Below, piece by piece: positions 6,924-12,478 of a stretch of DNA of 12,478 nt. Each line of letters starts with the position of its first letter. The stretch's first letter is position 1. The notes under the pieces are model-generated. The model made no database searches. It saw only the letters and a list, made by a program, of their open reading frames with translations, and had not been told where the DNA came from. The DNA is from Ktedonobacterales bacterium. Lineage in GTDB: Bacteria > Chloroflexota > Ktedonobacteria > Ktedonobacterales > JACDGC01. The stretch is from assembly GCA_013815535.1 (NCBI GenBank), contig JACDGC010000047.1, forward strand, positions 1 through 12,478. Reading direction: 5' to 3'. A program made the position numbers and the translations under genes.

Positions 6924-7470
6924 GGGCGGTGACGCCGTTCTGAAAGACGGTGGTGTCCACCAACTTCAGGGGCAGCGAATGTGGCAAGCCTCCAAAGAAC
7001 TTCTTGCCACTGCCCAAAATCATGGGATTTATGGTGAAGCGGTATTCGTCGATCAGGTCCAGTTCCATAAACGTGTGCGCCAGGCTGGGGCTGCCGATCA
7101 ACCAGATGTCTTTGCCAGGCTGCTGCTTGAGCTTAGCCACTTCCTCGGCGATGTGGTCATGGATGAGCAGACTCGGTTGCCATTGCACGCTTTCCAGCGT
7201 GCGCGAAAACACGATTTTCGTCGCGGCATCCAGCCAGCGCGCGTGGGCAAGATCCCCCGCCTGGCTAGCGGGGTCATTCAATAACGCCGGAAAATAGCTT
7301 TCCATCATCTGATAGGTGACACGGCCATAGATGGCCGCATCCGTGGAGCGATGGAGTTCGTGCGAATAGCGCTCCATTTCATCGCTGTAGCCGATCCAGT
7401 CCATCTCACCGTTGGGGCCAGCGACATAGCCATCCAATGACAGATGCAGCAAAAAAATCACGTTGCGCAA
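6898..7470 (-). CDS. Dihydrofolate reductase family / RibD C-terminal domain protein
   Basis: 190 residues, single domain, of the stand-alone RibD-C/DHFR-like family (YyaP/YwjB type). Visible family motifs in order: SLDGYVAGPNG (11-21) after the first strand, YGRVTYQMM (48-56), KIVFSRTL (85-92), and the long C-terminal signature from IGSPSLAHTF (125) through DEYRF (141-145) to PMILGSGKKFF (149-159). These make a Rossmann-like NAD(P)H-binding reductase fold. Stand-alone members rarely have a proven substrate, so neither folate nor riboflavin synthesis should be assumed. ATG at 7470 has a textbook AAGGAG 7 nt upstream. A TACAAT hexamer lies on the minus strand at 7517-7512, but with no convincing -35. 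It is a single-gene unit, convergent with the DUF5946 gene and divergent from the response regulator. Confidence 0.9.
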   Translation of the reverse strand: MRNVIFLLHLSLDGYVAGPNGEMDWIGYSDEMERYSHELHRSTDAAIYGRVTYQMMESYFPALLNDPASQAGDLAHARWLDAATKIVFSRTLESVQWQPSLLIHDHIAEEVAKLKQQPGKDIWLIGSPSLAHTFMELDLIDEYRFTINPMILGSGKKFFGGLPHSLPLKLVDTTVFQNGVTALRYVPANR

Positions 7471-7622
7471 GGGGATGCTCCTTTTATGGTGTTCCGCACC
7501 TCTACAGTCTCATTGTAGTGCGCTAAAGAGGCAACCCGGCCCATCGTGCCGACAGCAAAGGAGCCTGGGGAGGCGAAATGCTCTTGCGAGGCACCCGCTG
7601 ATTCCATGCGCGACGGCGGTCA

Positions 7623-7649
7623 TTGCGGCGCTTTACTGGTTGGTATAAA
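7623..7649 (+). promoter_or_regulatory. Promoter for the response regulator
   Basis: TTGCGG (7623-7628) and TGG-TATAAA (-10 at 7644-7649, extended) are 15 nt apart, slightly short but helped by the TG motif. Transcription would start near 7656, about 40 nt ahead of the ATG at 7697, whose Shine-Dalgarno is GAGAGG at 7682-7687. The rest of the 226-bp divergent gap (7471-7696) shows no further feature I can support. Confidence 0.45.
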
Positions 7650-7696
7650 ATGTGCTGTGCCTGAGATAGAGCAGGTAATGCGAGAGGTATGGAACT

Positions 7697-8161
7697 ATGA
7701 CAAACAATGGTGCGCACGTGATGGAGTCAACGTACCCTACTGTGTTGATCATCGACGATGACAACGACTTGCGCGATTGGGTGCGAGAAACGCTGCTTGA
7801 GGCGGGCTACCCCACGTTGGAAGCGGCAGATGGCACCGCCGCGCTCGACTTATTACGCGCGCAGGCCACGCCCCTCGTCGTGTTGGTGGATATGATGTTG
7901 CCGGGCCTCAATGGCACCAAGCTCCTCGATATTGTCGCCCATAACCATCATCTGGCGGTCGTCAATGCCTATATTGTCATGACAGGGCGACCACGCATCG
8001 CCTTCCCCGCCACGTGGCAGGTCGCCAAGACCATCGAAGCCCTCACCCTCGACAAACCCTTCACCGCAGAGGATCTGCTCAGCGCCGTCGCCACTTGTGG
8101 CAGCAAGCTCGTCGTCCCACCCAGTACGAGCGAAGCGCAGGACGACCCCACGATCCAATAA
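7697..8161 (+). CDS. Single-domain response regulator (receiver only)
   Basis: 154 residues, essentially one CheY-like receiver domain with no output domain. The acidic pocket is IIDDDND (D20-D22), the phospho-acceptor is D65 in VLVDMMLPGLNG, the switch threonine is T96 (VMTG) and the conserved lysine is K120 (DKPF), so all key residues are present. The last 20 or so residues are a short polar tail (SEAQDDPTIQ). Such proteins pass phosphate in a relay or act by binding a partner. No histidine kinase lies in the window, so its partner is unknown. ATG 7697 is preferred over the internal ATG at 7721 because of GAGAGG at a 9-nt gap. It ends 3 bp from the stop of the convergent gene on the minus strand. 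Confidence 0.93.
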   Translation: MTNNGAHVMESTYPTVLIIDDDNDLRDWVRETLLEAGYPTLEAADGTAALDLLRAQATPLVVLVDMMLPGLNGTKLLDIVAHNHHLAVVNAYIVMTGRPRIAFPATWQVAKTIEALTLDKPFTAEDLLSAVATCGSKLVVPPSTSEAQDDPTIQ

Positions 8162-8164
8162 CCC

Positions 8165-9085
8165 TCAAGCGGCTTGGCTGGTGCTTGTCAGCGGCTCCCC
8201 CACCACCCGCCGCACCTGAGCGAATTCACGGCGCAGCTCGGCCAGTGGTGCGGGTGCCTCCCCCGCAAGCTGTTGTGCCAAGTCTGCCAGCGACCAGGTG
8301 AGCGCCGCGCTCTGGCGTGGCAACAGCAACCCGACCCGACCAATGTGATAGTGATCATTGAGGTCGAGCAAACTATATCCCACCAGCTCACGCAGCCATA
8401 TGCCCATGATGGCAGGTTGCGTCGTCGCCTTGATGAGGTACAGCGTGTCGCCAACCAGCAAGGGGTCCAGTGCGCCACCCGCGCCGCGCAATGGCCCCAA
8501 TCGCGGGAACAACACTCCCGGTTGGGTGAAGAGCGCTCCGTGTTGCGCGACCATGCCCGCCGCCATCATCCCGATATCTGCGACCAGCGTGGCGGCAGGC
8601 AGTGCCAACCAACTAGGGAGGGTCCGGGAGAGCGAGGCATCCGTCAACGCGCTCTCGGCCAATCGCCGGGTGCGCGCCAGATCCTCCAGCAGTGCCAGCA
8701 CGGCACAGGCGCGATCCAGCCGCTCGGCCTCCGGCGGGCCATGGGGCAGATCGTGGTACGCGTGGGTGATGGTGCCGAGTTCATCGAGCAGGGTCGCGGC
8801 GACGGGGATGGGATAGGGCGCGTCGGCCAGCCCCGCCAGCATCTGCGCGCCACGTGCCGCCACCAGGCTGCCAACCGGCAGAGGGGCGAACTCGGCACGC
8901 AACCGCAGACCAATCGCCCGCGCGGCCACCGCCCACGGATAGTGCTCATCCGCTGGATGGATGCTGGTGCTCGCCGCCAGCGGACGATTCGCCGCGCGCA
9001 CCGCTGGGACGGTGTGGGGGTAGCGTTGATAGAGATATTGACCAACGAGCGTGCCGTGGTCATGCAAGTAACGAGTGAGTGCCAT
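8165..9085 (-). CDS. Protein of unknown function, possible degenerate PD-(D/E)XK-like domain
   Basis: 306 residues, soluble, Ala/Leu-rich and largely helical in its first two-thirds. I do not recognise the whole. Residues 205-264 (ALDPLLVGDTLYLIKATT, then WLRELVGYSLLDLNDHYHIGRVGLLLPRQSAALTW) recall a group of actinobacterial and chloroflexotal proteins in which a strand ending in D/E-x-K is followed by a Q-L-x-G-Y helix and a V-G-x-Y-x-x-R strand, like a PD-(D/E)XK nuclease core. Here D207 and K219 are present but the acidic residue of D/E-x-K is L217, so nuclease activity would not be expected. This comparison is from memory and weak. ATG at 9085 has AAAGGA 8 nt upstream. It stands alone: convergent with the response regulator (3-bp gap) and divergent from the ABC exporter. 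Confidence 0.75.
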   Translation of the reverse strand: MALTRYLHDHGTLVGQYLYQRYPHTVPAVRAANRPLAASTSIHPADEHYPWAVAARAIGLRLRAEFAPLPVGSLVAARGAQMLAGLADAPYPIPVAATLLDELGTITHAYHDLPHGPPEAERLDRACAVLALLEDLARTRRLAESALTDASLSRTLPSWLALPAATLVADIGMMAAGMVAQHGALFTQPGVLFPRLGPLRGAGGALDPLLVGDTLYLIKATTQPAIMGIWLRELVGYSLLDLNDHYHIGRVGLLLPRQSAALTWSLADLAQQLAGEAPAPLAELRREFAQVRRVVGEPLTSTSQAA

Positions 9086-9216
9086 GGAAAAGGTCCTTTG
9101 GGTGGCGTGCGCTGCACGTGGGGTTCATCTTTTCATTCTTTTTTGCCGCACCAAAAGGGGGGGAAGGCGCGCTGATGCAAGGTTGCCGCGCTGTGCAGCC
9201 AGGGCGGCAATGGCCG
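9086..9216. other. Left part of the 405-bp divergent gap, no gene seen
   Basis: Between the minus-strand gene starting at 9085 and the promoter at 9217. It contains the AAAGGA ribosome-binding site of the minus-strand gene, a T-rich tract on the plus strand (about 9129-9147) and a G-run (9165-9171). Presumably it holds the minus-strand gene's promoter, but I see no pair of hexamers good enough to call. Confidence 0.4.
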
Positions 9217-9245
9217 TTGACCATGCGTTTTTCGCGTGCTATCAT
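9217..9245 (+). promoter_or_regulatory. Strong sigma70-type promoter, TTGACC-N17-TATCAT
   Basis: TTGACC (9217-9222) and TATCAT (9240-9245) are 17 nt apart with TGC just before the -10 (extended -10). It is the best promoter match in the window. Transcription should start near 9252, giving a leader of about 240-280 nt before the ABC exporter, which contains the 33-codon ORF at 9312. Confidence 0.7.
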
Positions 9246-9311
9246 GGTCTATATCTATTGACCCTTGGCGCATGTTTCCCCGCGCCGCCATTTTAGAAAG
9301 GAGGTTGAGCG

Positions 9312-9413
9312 ATGCCCACAAGCACATGGTGTGTAGCAGTGACAGGTGGCATGCAAGCACGGCGCGTCTTCGCAACCTCCACGGATGTTGGGTCAACCGC
9401 GCCAGCTCGGTAG
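9312..9413 (+). CDS. 33-residue upstream ORF, candidate leader peptide
   Basis: ATG at 9312 follows AGAAAGGAGG (9295-9304) with a 7-nt gap, the best Shine-Dalgarno in the window, and sits about 60 nt after the predicted start of the strong promoter at 9217. It encodes 33 residues beginning MPTSTWCVAVTGG, with an Arg pair at 17-18, and ends at TAG 9411-9413. The peptide has no membrane segment or known family. The next gene starts 78-117 nt further on. Codons 21-23 contain CAACCTCC (9373-9380), the exact complement of GGAGGTTG in its own ribosome-binding region (9300-9307), so the ORF can fold back on its start. A regulatory leader for the exporter is inferred; a free-standing small protein is the alternative. 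Confidence 0.5.
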   Translation: MPTSTWCVAVTGGMQARRVFATSTDVGSTAPAR

Positions 9414-9457
9414 TCCTCCCCCCGTGCCAATGTTCCTTGCCGCGCACCTCCTCATCG

Positions 9458-9483
9458 ACTCCGCTCCTATTTTGGGGCGGAGT
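9458..9483 (+). promoter_or_regulatory. Hairpin masking the putative ABC exporter ribosome-binding site
   Basis: ACTCCGCTCC (9458-9467) and GGGGCGGAGT (9474-9483) form a 10-bp stem with one G-U pair and the loop TATTTT. The right arm contains GGAG (9479-9482), the only Shine-Dalgarno-like sequence before the exporter ORF, 8 nt ahead of TTG 9491. Folding would hide it. No T-run follows, so a terminator is unlikely. Opening the stem by a ribosome on the leader ORF is inferred. Confidence 0.5.
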
Positions 9484-9490
9484 GAACTGA

Positions 9491-11377
9491 TTGTGTCGTT
9501 TGCGATCTGCTGATCGCTGCAACAGCATCATGAGGAGCGCCTCTTTGCCTCTCACCGATTCACCCACGCAAGAGCCATTGGCCGCGTCGTTGGCGCGCCA
9601 GCGCCCTATGGCCGAGGCTGGCCCTGCCAGCGAAACATTGGCGCGTGCGCGCAGGAAGAAGTTCTTTTCGTACTACAGGCCATATCGGGGCTTGCTGCTC
9701 GCGGATATGGCCTGTGCGGTGATCGTCGCGGCGGTCACGCTGCTGCTGCCCCTGTGTGCGCGCTACATCACCAAGGACGTGTTGGGGGGCGCGGTGCCCC
9801 ATGCGCTCAGCCACATCTACCTGATGGGCGCGCTCATGCTGGCATTGGTTGGTGTGTATACGCTGTGCACCCTGTTCATCGACTTCCAGGGGCATATGAT
9901 GGGTGCCAACATGGAAAGCGACATGCGTACTGAACTCTTCGACCATCTCCAAAAGCTCTCCTTTGGCTTTTATGATGGCCAACGAACCGGGCAGTTGATG
10001 ACCCGCATCACGAATGATACGTTCGCGCTGGCCGAGTTGTGTCACCATGGACCAGAGGACATCATCACGACCTGCTTGACGGTCGTTGGGGTCTTCATCA
10101 TCTTGCTGCGGGTCAATGTCGCGCTGACCTTGATCGTCTTCTTCTTTGTGCCGCTGATGGCTGCCTATGCGCTGTATTTCAACCGCAAGATGCATCGCGC
10201 GCTGCGCATCAGCAAGGACCGCATCGGTGATATCAACGCCCAGGTCGAGGATTCCTTGGCGGGCATCAGGGTCGTCAAGTCGTTCACCAACGAAGATGTC
10301 GAGCGGAGCAAATTTGGCGACGCGAACCAGCGCTTCGTCGCGAGCCGTCGCGATGGGTATCGCAGCGAGGCGTATTTTTCGGGTGGATTGCTGGCATTCA
10401 TCCAGCTCATCACGCTCGCCGTGATCATCTTTGGCGGCGTCGCCATCGTGCACGCTTCCCTCGATCTCGCTGATCTCCTCACGTACCTCTTGTGTGTCAG
10501 CATCCTCACCGATCCGGTGCAAAAGCTCATCAATTTTGGCAGGCTCTATCAAGAGGGGATGACGGGCTTCGCGCGGTTCATGGAAATCATGGAGGTGGCA
10601 CCCGACCTGCACGATGCACCCGACGCGCATGTATTGACCCAAGTGCGGGGTCAGGTGGAATTTCGGGATGTCAGCTTCAGATATCCCGGCGCGCATCACG
10701 CTGTCATGCGCGACCTGTCGCTGACGATCCAGTCGGGCGAATATGTTGCCCTGGTCGGGGCCTCTGGCGTGGGCAAGACCACGCTGTGCTCGCTTATCCC
10801 CCGTTTCTATGATGTTGGGGCGGGGGCGATCTTGCTGGACGGGCGCGACATCCGCACAGTGACAGTGCGGTCATTACGCCGCCAGATTGGCATCGTCCAG
10901 CAAGACGTGTATTTATTTGCTGGGACCATCGCCGATAACCTTCGTTATGGCAGGCTCGACGCCAGCATGCCGGAGATCATCGCTGCCGCGAAGCGCGCGC
11001 ATGCCCACGATTTCATCATGGCCTTACCGAATGGCTATGACACTGATATCGGCCAACGGGGTGTCAAACTCTCTGGTGGGCAAAAGCAACGGCTGTGCAT
11101 CGCGCGCGTCTTCCTCAAAGATCCCCCCATCATCATCTTCGATGAAGCGACCAGCGCGCTGGATAACGAAAGTGAAAGAGCTGTGCAGGATGCGTTAGAG
11201 ACGTTGGCCAACAACCGTACCACGCTCGTCATCGCCCATCGGTTATCGACCATCCGCAACGCGCAGCGAATCGTCGTGCTCGCTGACAGCGGCATCGCCG
11301 AAGAGGGGACGCATGCGGAGTTGCTCGCGTTGCAGGGCGTCTATGCAAACCTATACACGATGCAGCCCAAAATATGA
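9491..11377 (+). CDS. ABC exporter half-transporter (type I, MdlB/MsbA-like)
   Basis: 628 residues from TTG 9491 (615 from ATG 9530). An ABC half-exporter with fused membrane and ATPase domains, expected to pump a lipid, drug or peptide out as a dimer. The transmembrane domain spans about 65-350 with hydrophobic helices near 70-90, 108-130, 195-228 and 298-335, and the coupling-helix segment FGFYDGQRTGQLMTRITND. The ATPase domain has Walker A GASGVGKT (423-430), Q-loop QQD (470-472), signature LSGGQ (527-531), Walker B IIIFDE (547-552), SALD (555-558) and the switch H583 (IAHRLST); all are intact. The polar first 55 residues are not typical of the family. TTG 9491 directly follows an in-frame TGA and has GGAG 8 nt upstream; ATG 9530 has no visible Shine-Dalgarno. 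The substrate is not readable; no partner half is in the window. Confidence 0.93.
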   Translation: MCRLRSADRCNSIMRSASLPLTDSPTQEPLAASLARQRPMAEAGPASETLARARRKKFFSYYRPYRGLLLADMACAVIVAAVTLLLPLCARYITKDVLGGAVPHALSHIYLMGALMLALVGVYTLCTLFIDFQGHMMGANMESDMRTELFDHLQKLSFGFYDGQRTGQLMTRITNDTFALAELCHHGPEDIITTCLTVVGVFIILLRVNVALTLIVFFFVPLMAAYALYFNRKMHRALRISKDRIGDINAQVEDSLAGIRVVKSFTNEDVERSKFGDANQRFVASRRDGYRSEAYFSGGLLAFIQLITLAVIIFGGVAIVHASLDLADLLTYLLCVSILTDPVQKLINFGRLYQEGMTGFARFMEIMEVAPDLHDAPDAHVLTQVRGQVEFRDVSFRYPGAHHAVMRDLSLTIQSGEYVALVGASGVGKTTLCSLIPRFYDVGAGAILLDGRDIRTVTVRSLRRQIGIVQQDVYLFAGTIADNLRYGRLDASMPEIIAAAKRAHAHDFIMALPNGYDTDIGQRGVKLSGGQKQRLCIARVFLKDPPIIIFDEATSALDNESERAVQDALETLANNRTTLVIAHRLSTIRNAQRIVVLADSGIAEEGTHAELLALQGVYANLYTMQPKI

Positions 11378-11397
11378 GGCAACCAAGGCGACGACCA

Positions 11398-11418
11398 AGA
11401 TGGCGGCACACGCCATCT
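11398..11418 (+). terminator. Hairpin downstream of the ABC exporter
   Basis: AGATGGCG and CGCCATCT form a perfect 8-bp stem with the 5-nt loop GCACA, 20 nt after the exporter stop codon and before the next promoter. No T-run follows (GGATGC), so it may be a Rho-dependent or processing hairpin rather than an intrinsic terminator. Confidence 0.4.
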
Positions 11419-11497
11419 GGATGCATCGGCCCGCCGCCGAAAAGGCATCGTGTTTGCGTAGAAGGGCTAGAAGCGATAGAATAAACCGGATGCATCG
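11419..11497. repeat. Two direct copies of GGATGCATCG flanking the promoter
   Basis: GGATGCATCG occurs at 11419-11428 and 11488-11497, 69 bp apart, and each copy contains the perfect 8-bp palindrome GATGCATC. The second copy covers the predicted transcription start and the first lies upstream of the -35. The second copy also pairs with GCATCC at 11507-11512. Paired operator sites are inferred; chance recurrence is possible for a 10-mer. Confidence 0.4.
11454..11482 (+). promoter_or_regulatory. Promoter for the kinase-like gene
   Basis: TTGCGT (11454-11459) and TAGAAT (11477-11482) are 17 nt apart; the -10 matches 5 of 6. Transcription would start near 11489, inside the second GGATGCATCG copy, leaving a leader of about 60 nt ahead of the start codon at 11549. 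Confidence 0.5.
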
Positions 11498-11548
11498 ATA
11501 TACATGGCATCCTCTCGCCCGCCACCTCTGCCCCCAAAGGATGAAGAT

Positions 11549-12478
11549 ATGATGACTCGCGCTGTCGGCACCCTCACCCCCGGAACGCTCCTATATCAAG
11601 GGCGCTACCGCATCGATCTGCTCTTGGCCACCACGCCGCACCGCGCCATCTATCGCGCCTGGAATCTCGCGCGCGGGCGCGCCTCGACCATCATCGAACT
11701 CGCCCCATCGACAGACCAAGTGGCCACGCGGGCGCTGGCACTCGCCGCCCCGCTGGTGCAGCTTGATCATCCCGCGCTGACGGGCTTTCAGGTGGTGTTC
11801 GTAGAGCAAGAGACGGTGTTCATCGGCATGGCGTTCGCTGGGGGGCAATTGCTCGACCGCATCATGGATGAACGATTGGCCCCCATCCAGCCAGCCGCAG
11901 CGGTCCGCTGGATCTCGCAAGCCGCCGAGATGCTGGAGTTTTTCGCTGGGTCGCTGCCCACGTGGCACCTCGGCGATCTCAGCCCCACCGCGCTCTTCGT
12001 CACGGTGGAGGACCGCACCCAGATCCTCGGCTTCGAGGCCCCCTTGGGGGTATTAAGCCCCACCGACATCGCCGCCGGGCTTCCCCCCGGCTCCGTGGCA
12101 CCCGAATTGAGCACGGGCCAGTGCGATGCCCGCTCGGATGTTTACTCCCTGGCGGCCTCGCTCTATCTGTTGCTGACCCGCCAGCACTGGGCTGGTGGCG
12201 ACCCCGCGACTGAAACCGCCCTTGGGGCAGTGACGCCCGCCCTGCCGCGCCCGCTAATCGACGCGGTGCGCCGTGGGCTGGCCACCGACCCCGCCGCGCG
12301 CTGGCAAGACGCCGCAGCCTTTAATGGCGCATTGTTGGGCGTGATGGCCGCGCCCGCCGAAGCCACCACGGGCAACTGGTGGGAGAGCATGCCCGCCGAA
12401 CCTGAATCTGACACGCAAGAAATGCAGCGTGTGGACCTGACCGATGCAGCGGCGGCAGGGGCTGCTGCGGCCTCCATC
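11549..12478 (+). CDS. Ser/Thr protein-kinase-like protein, probable pseudokinase (3' end outside window)
   Basis: 310 codons are open to the right edge with no stop, so the gene is cut by the window. The kinase fold is recognisable from N- to C-lobe: GRYRIDLLL (18-26), IYRAWN (34-39), HLGDLSPTAL (140-149), VAPEL (183-187), then DARSDVYSLAASLYLLLT (193-210) and LATDPAARW (244-252). Catalytic residues are mostly missing: the glycine-rich loop is LATTPHRA, the VAVK lysine is I49, the HRDLKPxN block is GDLSPTA (D143 kept, Lys to Ser, Asn to Ala), and DFG is GFE (161-163). It should therefore bind rather than phosphorylate. After residue 270 an acidic, Ala-rich linker begins. ATG 11549 (or 11552) follows AAAGGA at 11536-11541. 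A three-codon ORF (ATG 11541, TGA 11550-11552) overlaps the start. Confidence 0.82.
   Translation, partial: MMTRAVGTLTPGTLLYQGRYRIDLLLATTPHRAIYRAWNLARGRASTIIELAPSTDQVATRALALAAPLVQLDHPALTGFQVVFVEQETVFIGMAFAGGQLLDRIMDERLAPIQPAAAVRWISQAAEMLEFFAGSLPTWHLGDLSPTALFVTVEDRTQILGFEAPLGVLSPTDIAAGLPPGSVAPELSTGQCDARSDVYSLAASLYLLLTRQHWAGGDPATETALGAVTPALPRPLIDAVRRGLATDPAARWQDAAAFNGALLGVMAAPAEATTGNWWESMPAEPESDTQEMQRVDLTDAAAAGAAAASI

Noticed and set aside
8174..9175. 333-codon plus-strand ORF, longer than the gene opposite
   Set aside because: The minus-strand ORF has a good ribosome-binding site (AAAGGA) and a protein-like composition; the plus-strand product is Gln/Arg-rich with no domain or SD. Some doubt remains because neither is a known family.
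9236..9490. 84-codon ORF ending directly before the exporter's TTG (TGA-TTG)
   Set aside because: Its first start lies upstream of the expected transcription start (about 9252), the next (ATG 9272) has no Shine-Dalgarno, and the translation is low in information. The overlapping ORF at 9312 has a far better ribosome-binding site.
9560..10699. 379-codon minus-strand ORF
   Set aside because: Antisense to the transmembrane part of the ABC exporter; highly charged shadow translation.

Overview
The window is a G+C-rich bacterial chromosome segment, compact and with G/C-ending codons. The mix of families points to Chloroflexota, probably class Chloroflexia. The pointers are a Thr/Pro-rich tail of the PTATPVPPTPAP kind on a secreted protein, a membrane-anchored PD40 beta-propeller, a DUF5946 protein, an isolated receiver-domain protein and a degenerate Ser/Thr-kinase-like protein. 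This placement is inferred from gene content and style; no rRNA or marker gene is present. Ten protein genes of ordinary length are supported, plus one small upstream ORF. There is no tRNA, rRNA, CRISPR array, insertion sequence or phage gene.

Layout. (1) 57-2796, minus strand: a membrane-anchored six-blade PD40/TolB-like protein followed by a secreted M23 metallopeptidase with a golvesin-like C-terminal domain, an envelope-facing pair. (2) 2797-2983: a divergent intergenic region with two inverted repeats built on ACAAGA/TCTTGT. (3) 2984-5602, plus: a tight two-gene operon, an FAD-dependent phytoene-desaturase-type oxidoreductase (possibly from a leaderless mRNA) and a metallo-beta-lactamase-fold hydrolase of PhnP/PqqB type. 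(4) 5661-6851, plus: a second two-gene unit, an Imm33/DUF2185-like protein and a DUF5946 protein, with its own promoter. (5) 6898-7470, minus: a RibD-C/dihydrofolate-reductase-family protein, convergent with the previous unit across a hairpin-rich gap. (6) 7697-8161, plus: a single-domain response regulator, ending 3 bp from (7) 8165-9085, minus: a protein of unknown function with a C-terminal segment resembling a degenerate PD-(D/E)XK core. (8) 9217-11377, plus: a strong promoter, a 33-codon ORF with a near-perfect Shine-Dalgarno, a hairpin that can hide the next ribosome-binding site, and a type I ABC exporter half-transporter. (9) 11549 to the right edge, plus: a kinase-fold protein lacking several catalytic residues, cut off by the window end.

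The genes do not form one obvious pathway. The region looks like a string of short independent units with unusually readable regulatory DNA between them. The part most worth following is 9217-9530: promoter, leader ORF and SD-masking hairpin upstream of the ABC exporter have the layout of a translational attenuator. The divergent operator-like repeats at 2827-2895, the pseudokinase at the right edge, the Imm33-like/DUF5946 pair and the degenerate nuclease-like protein are secondary leads.
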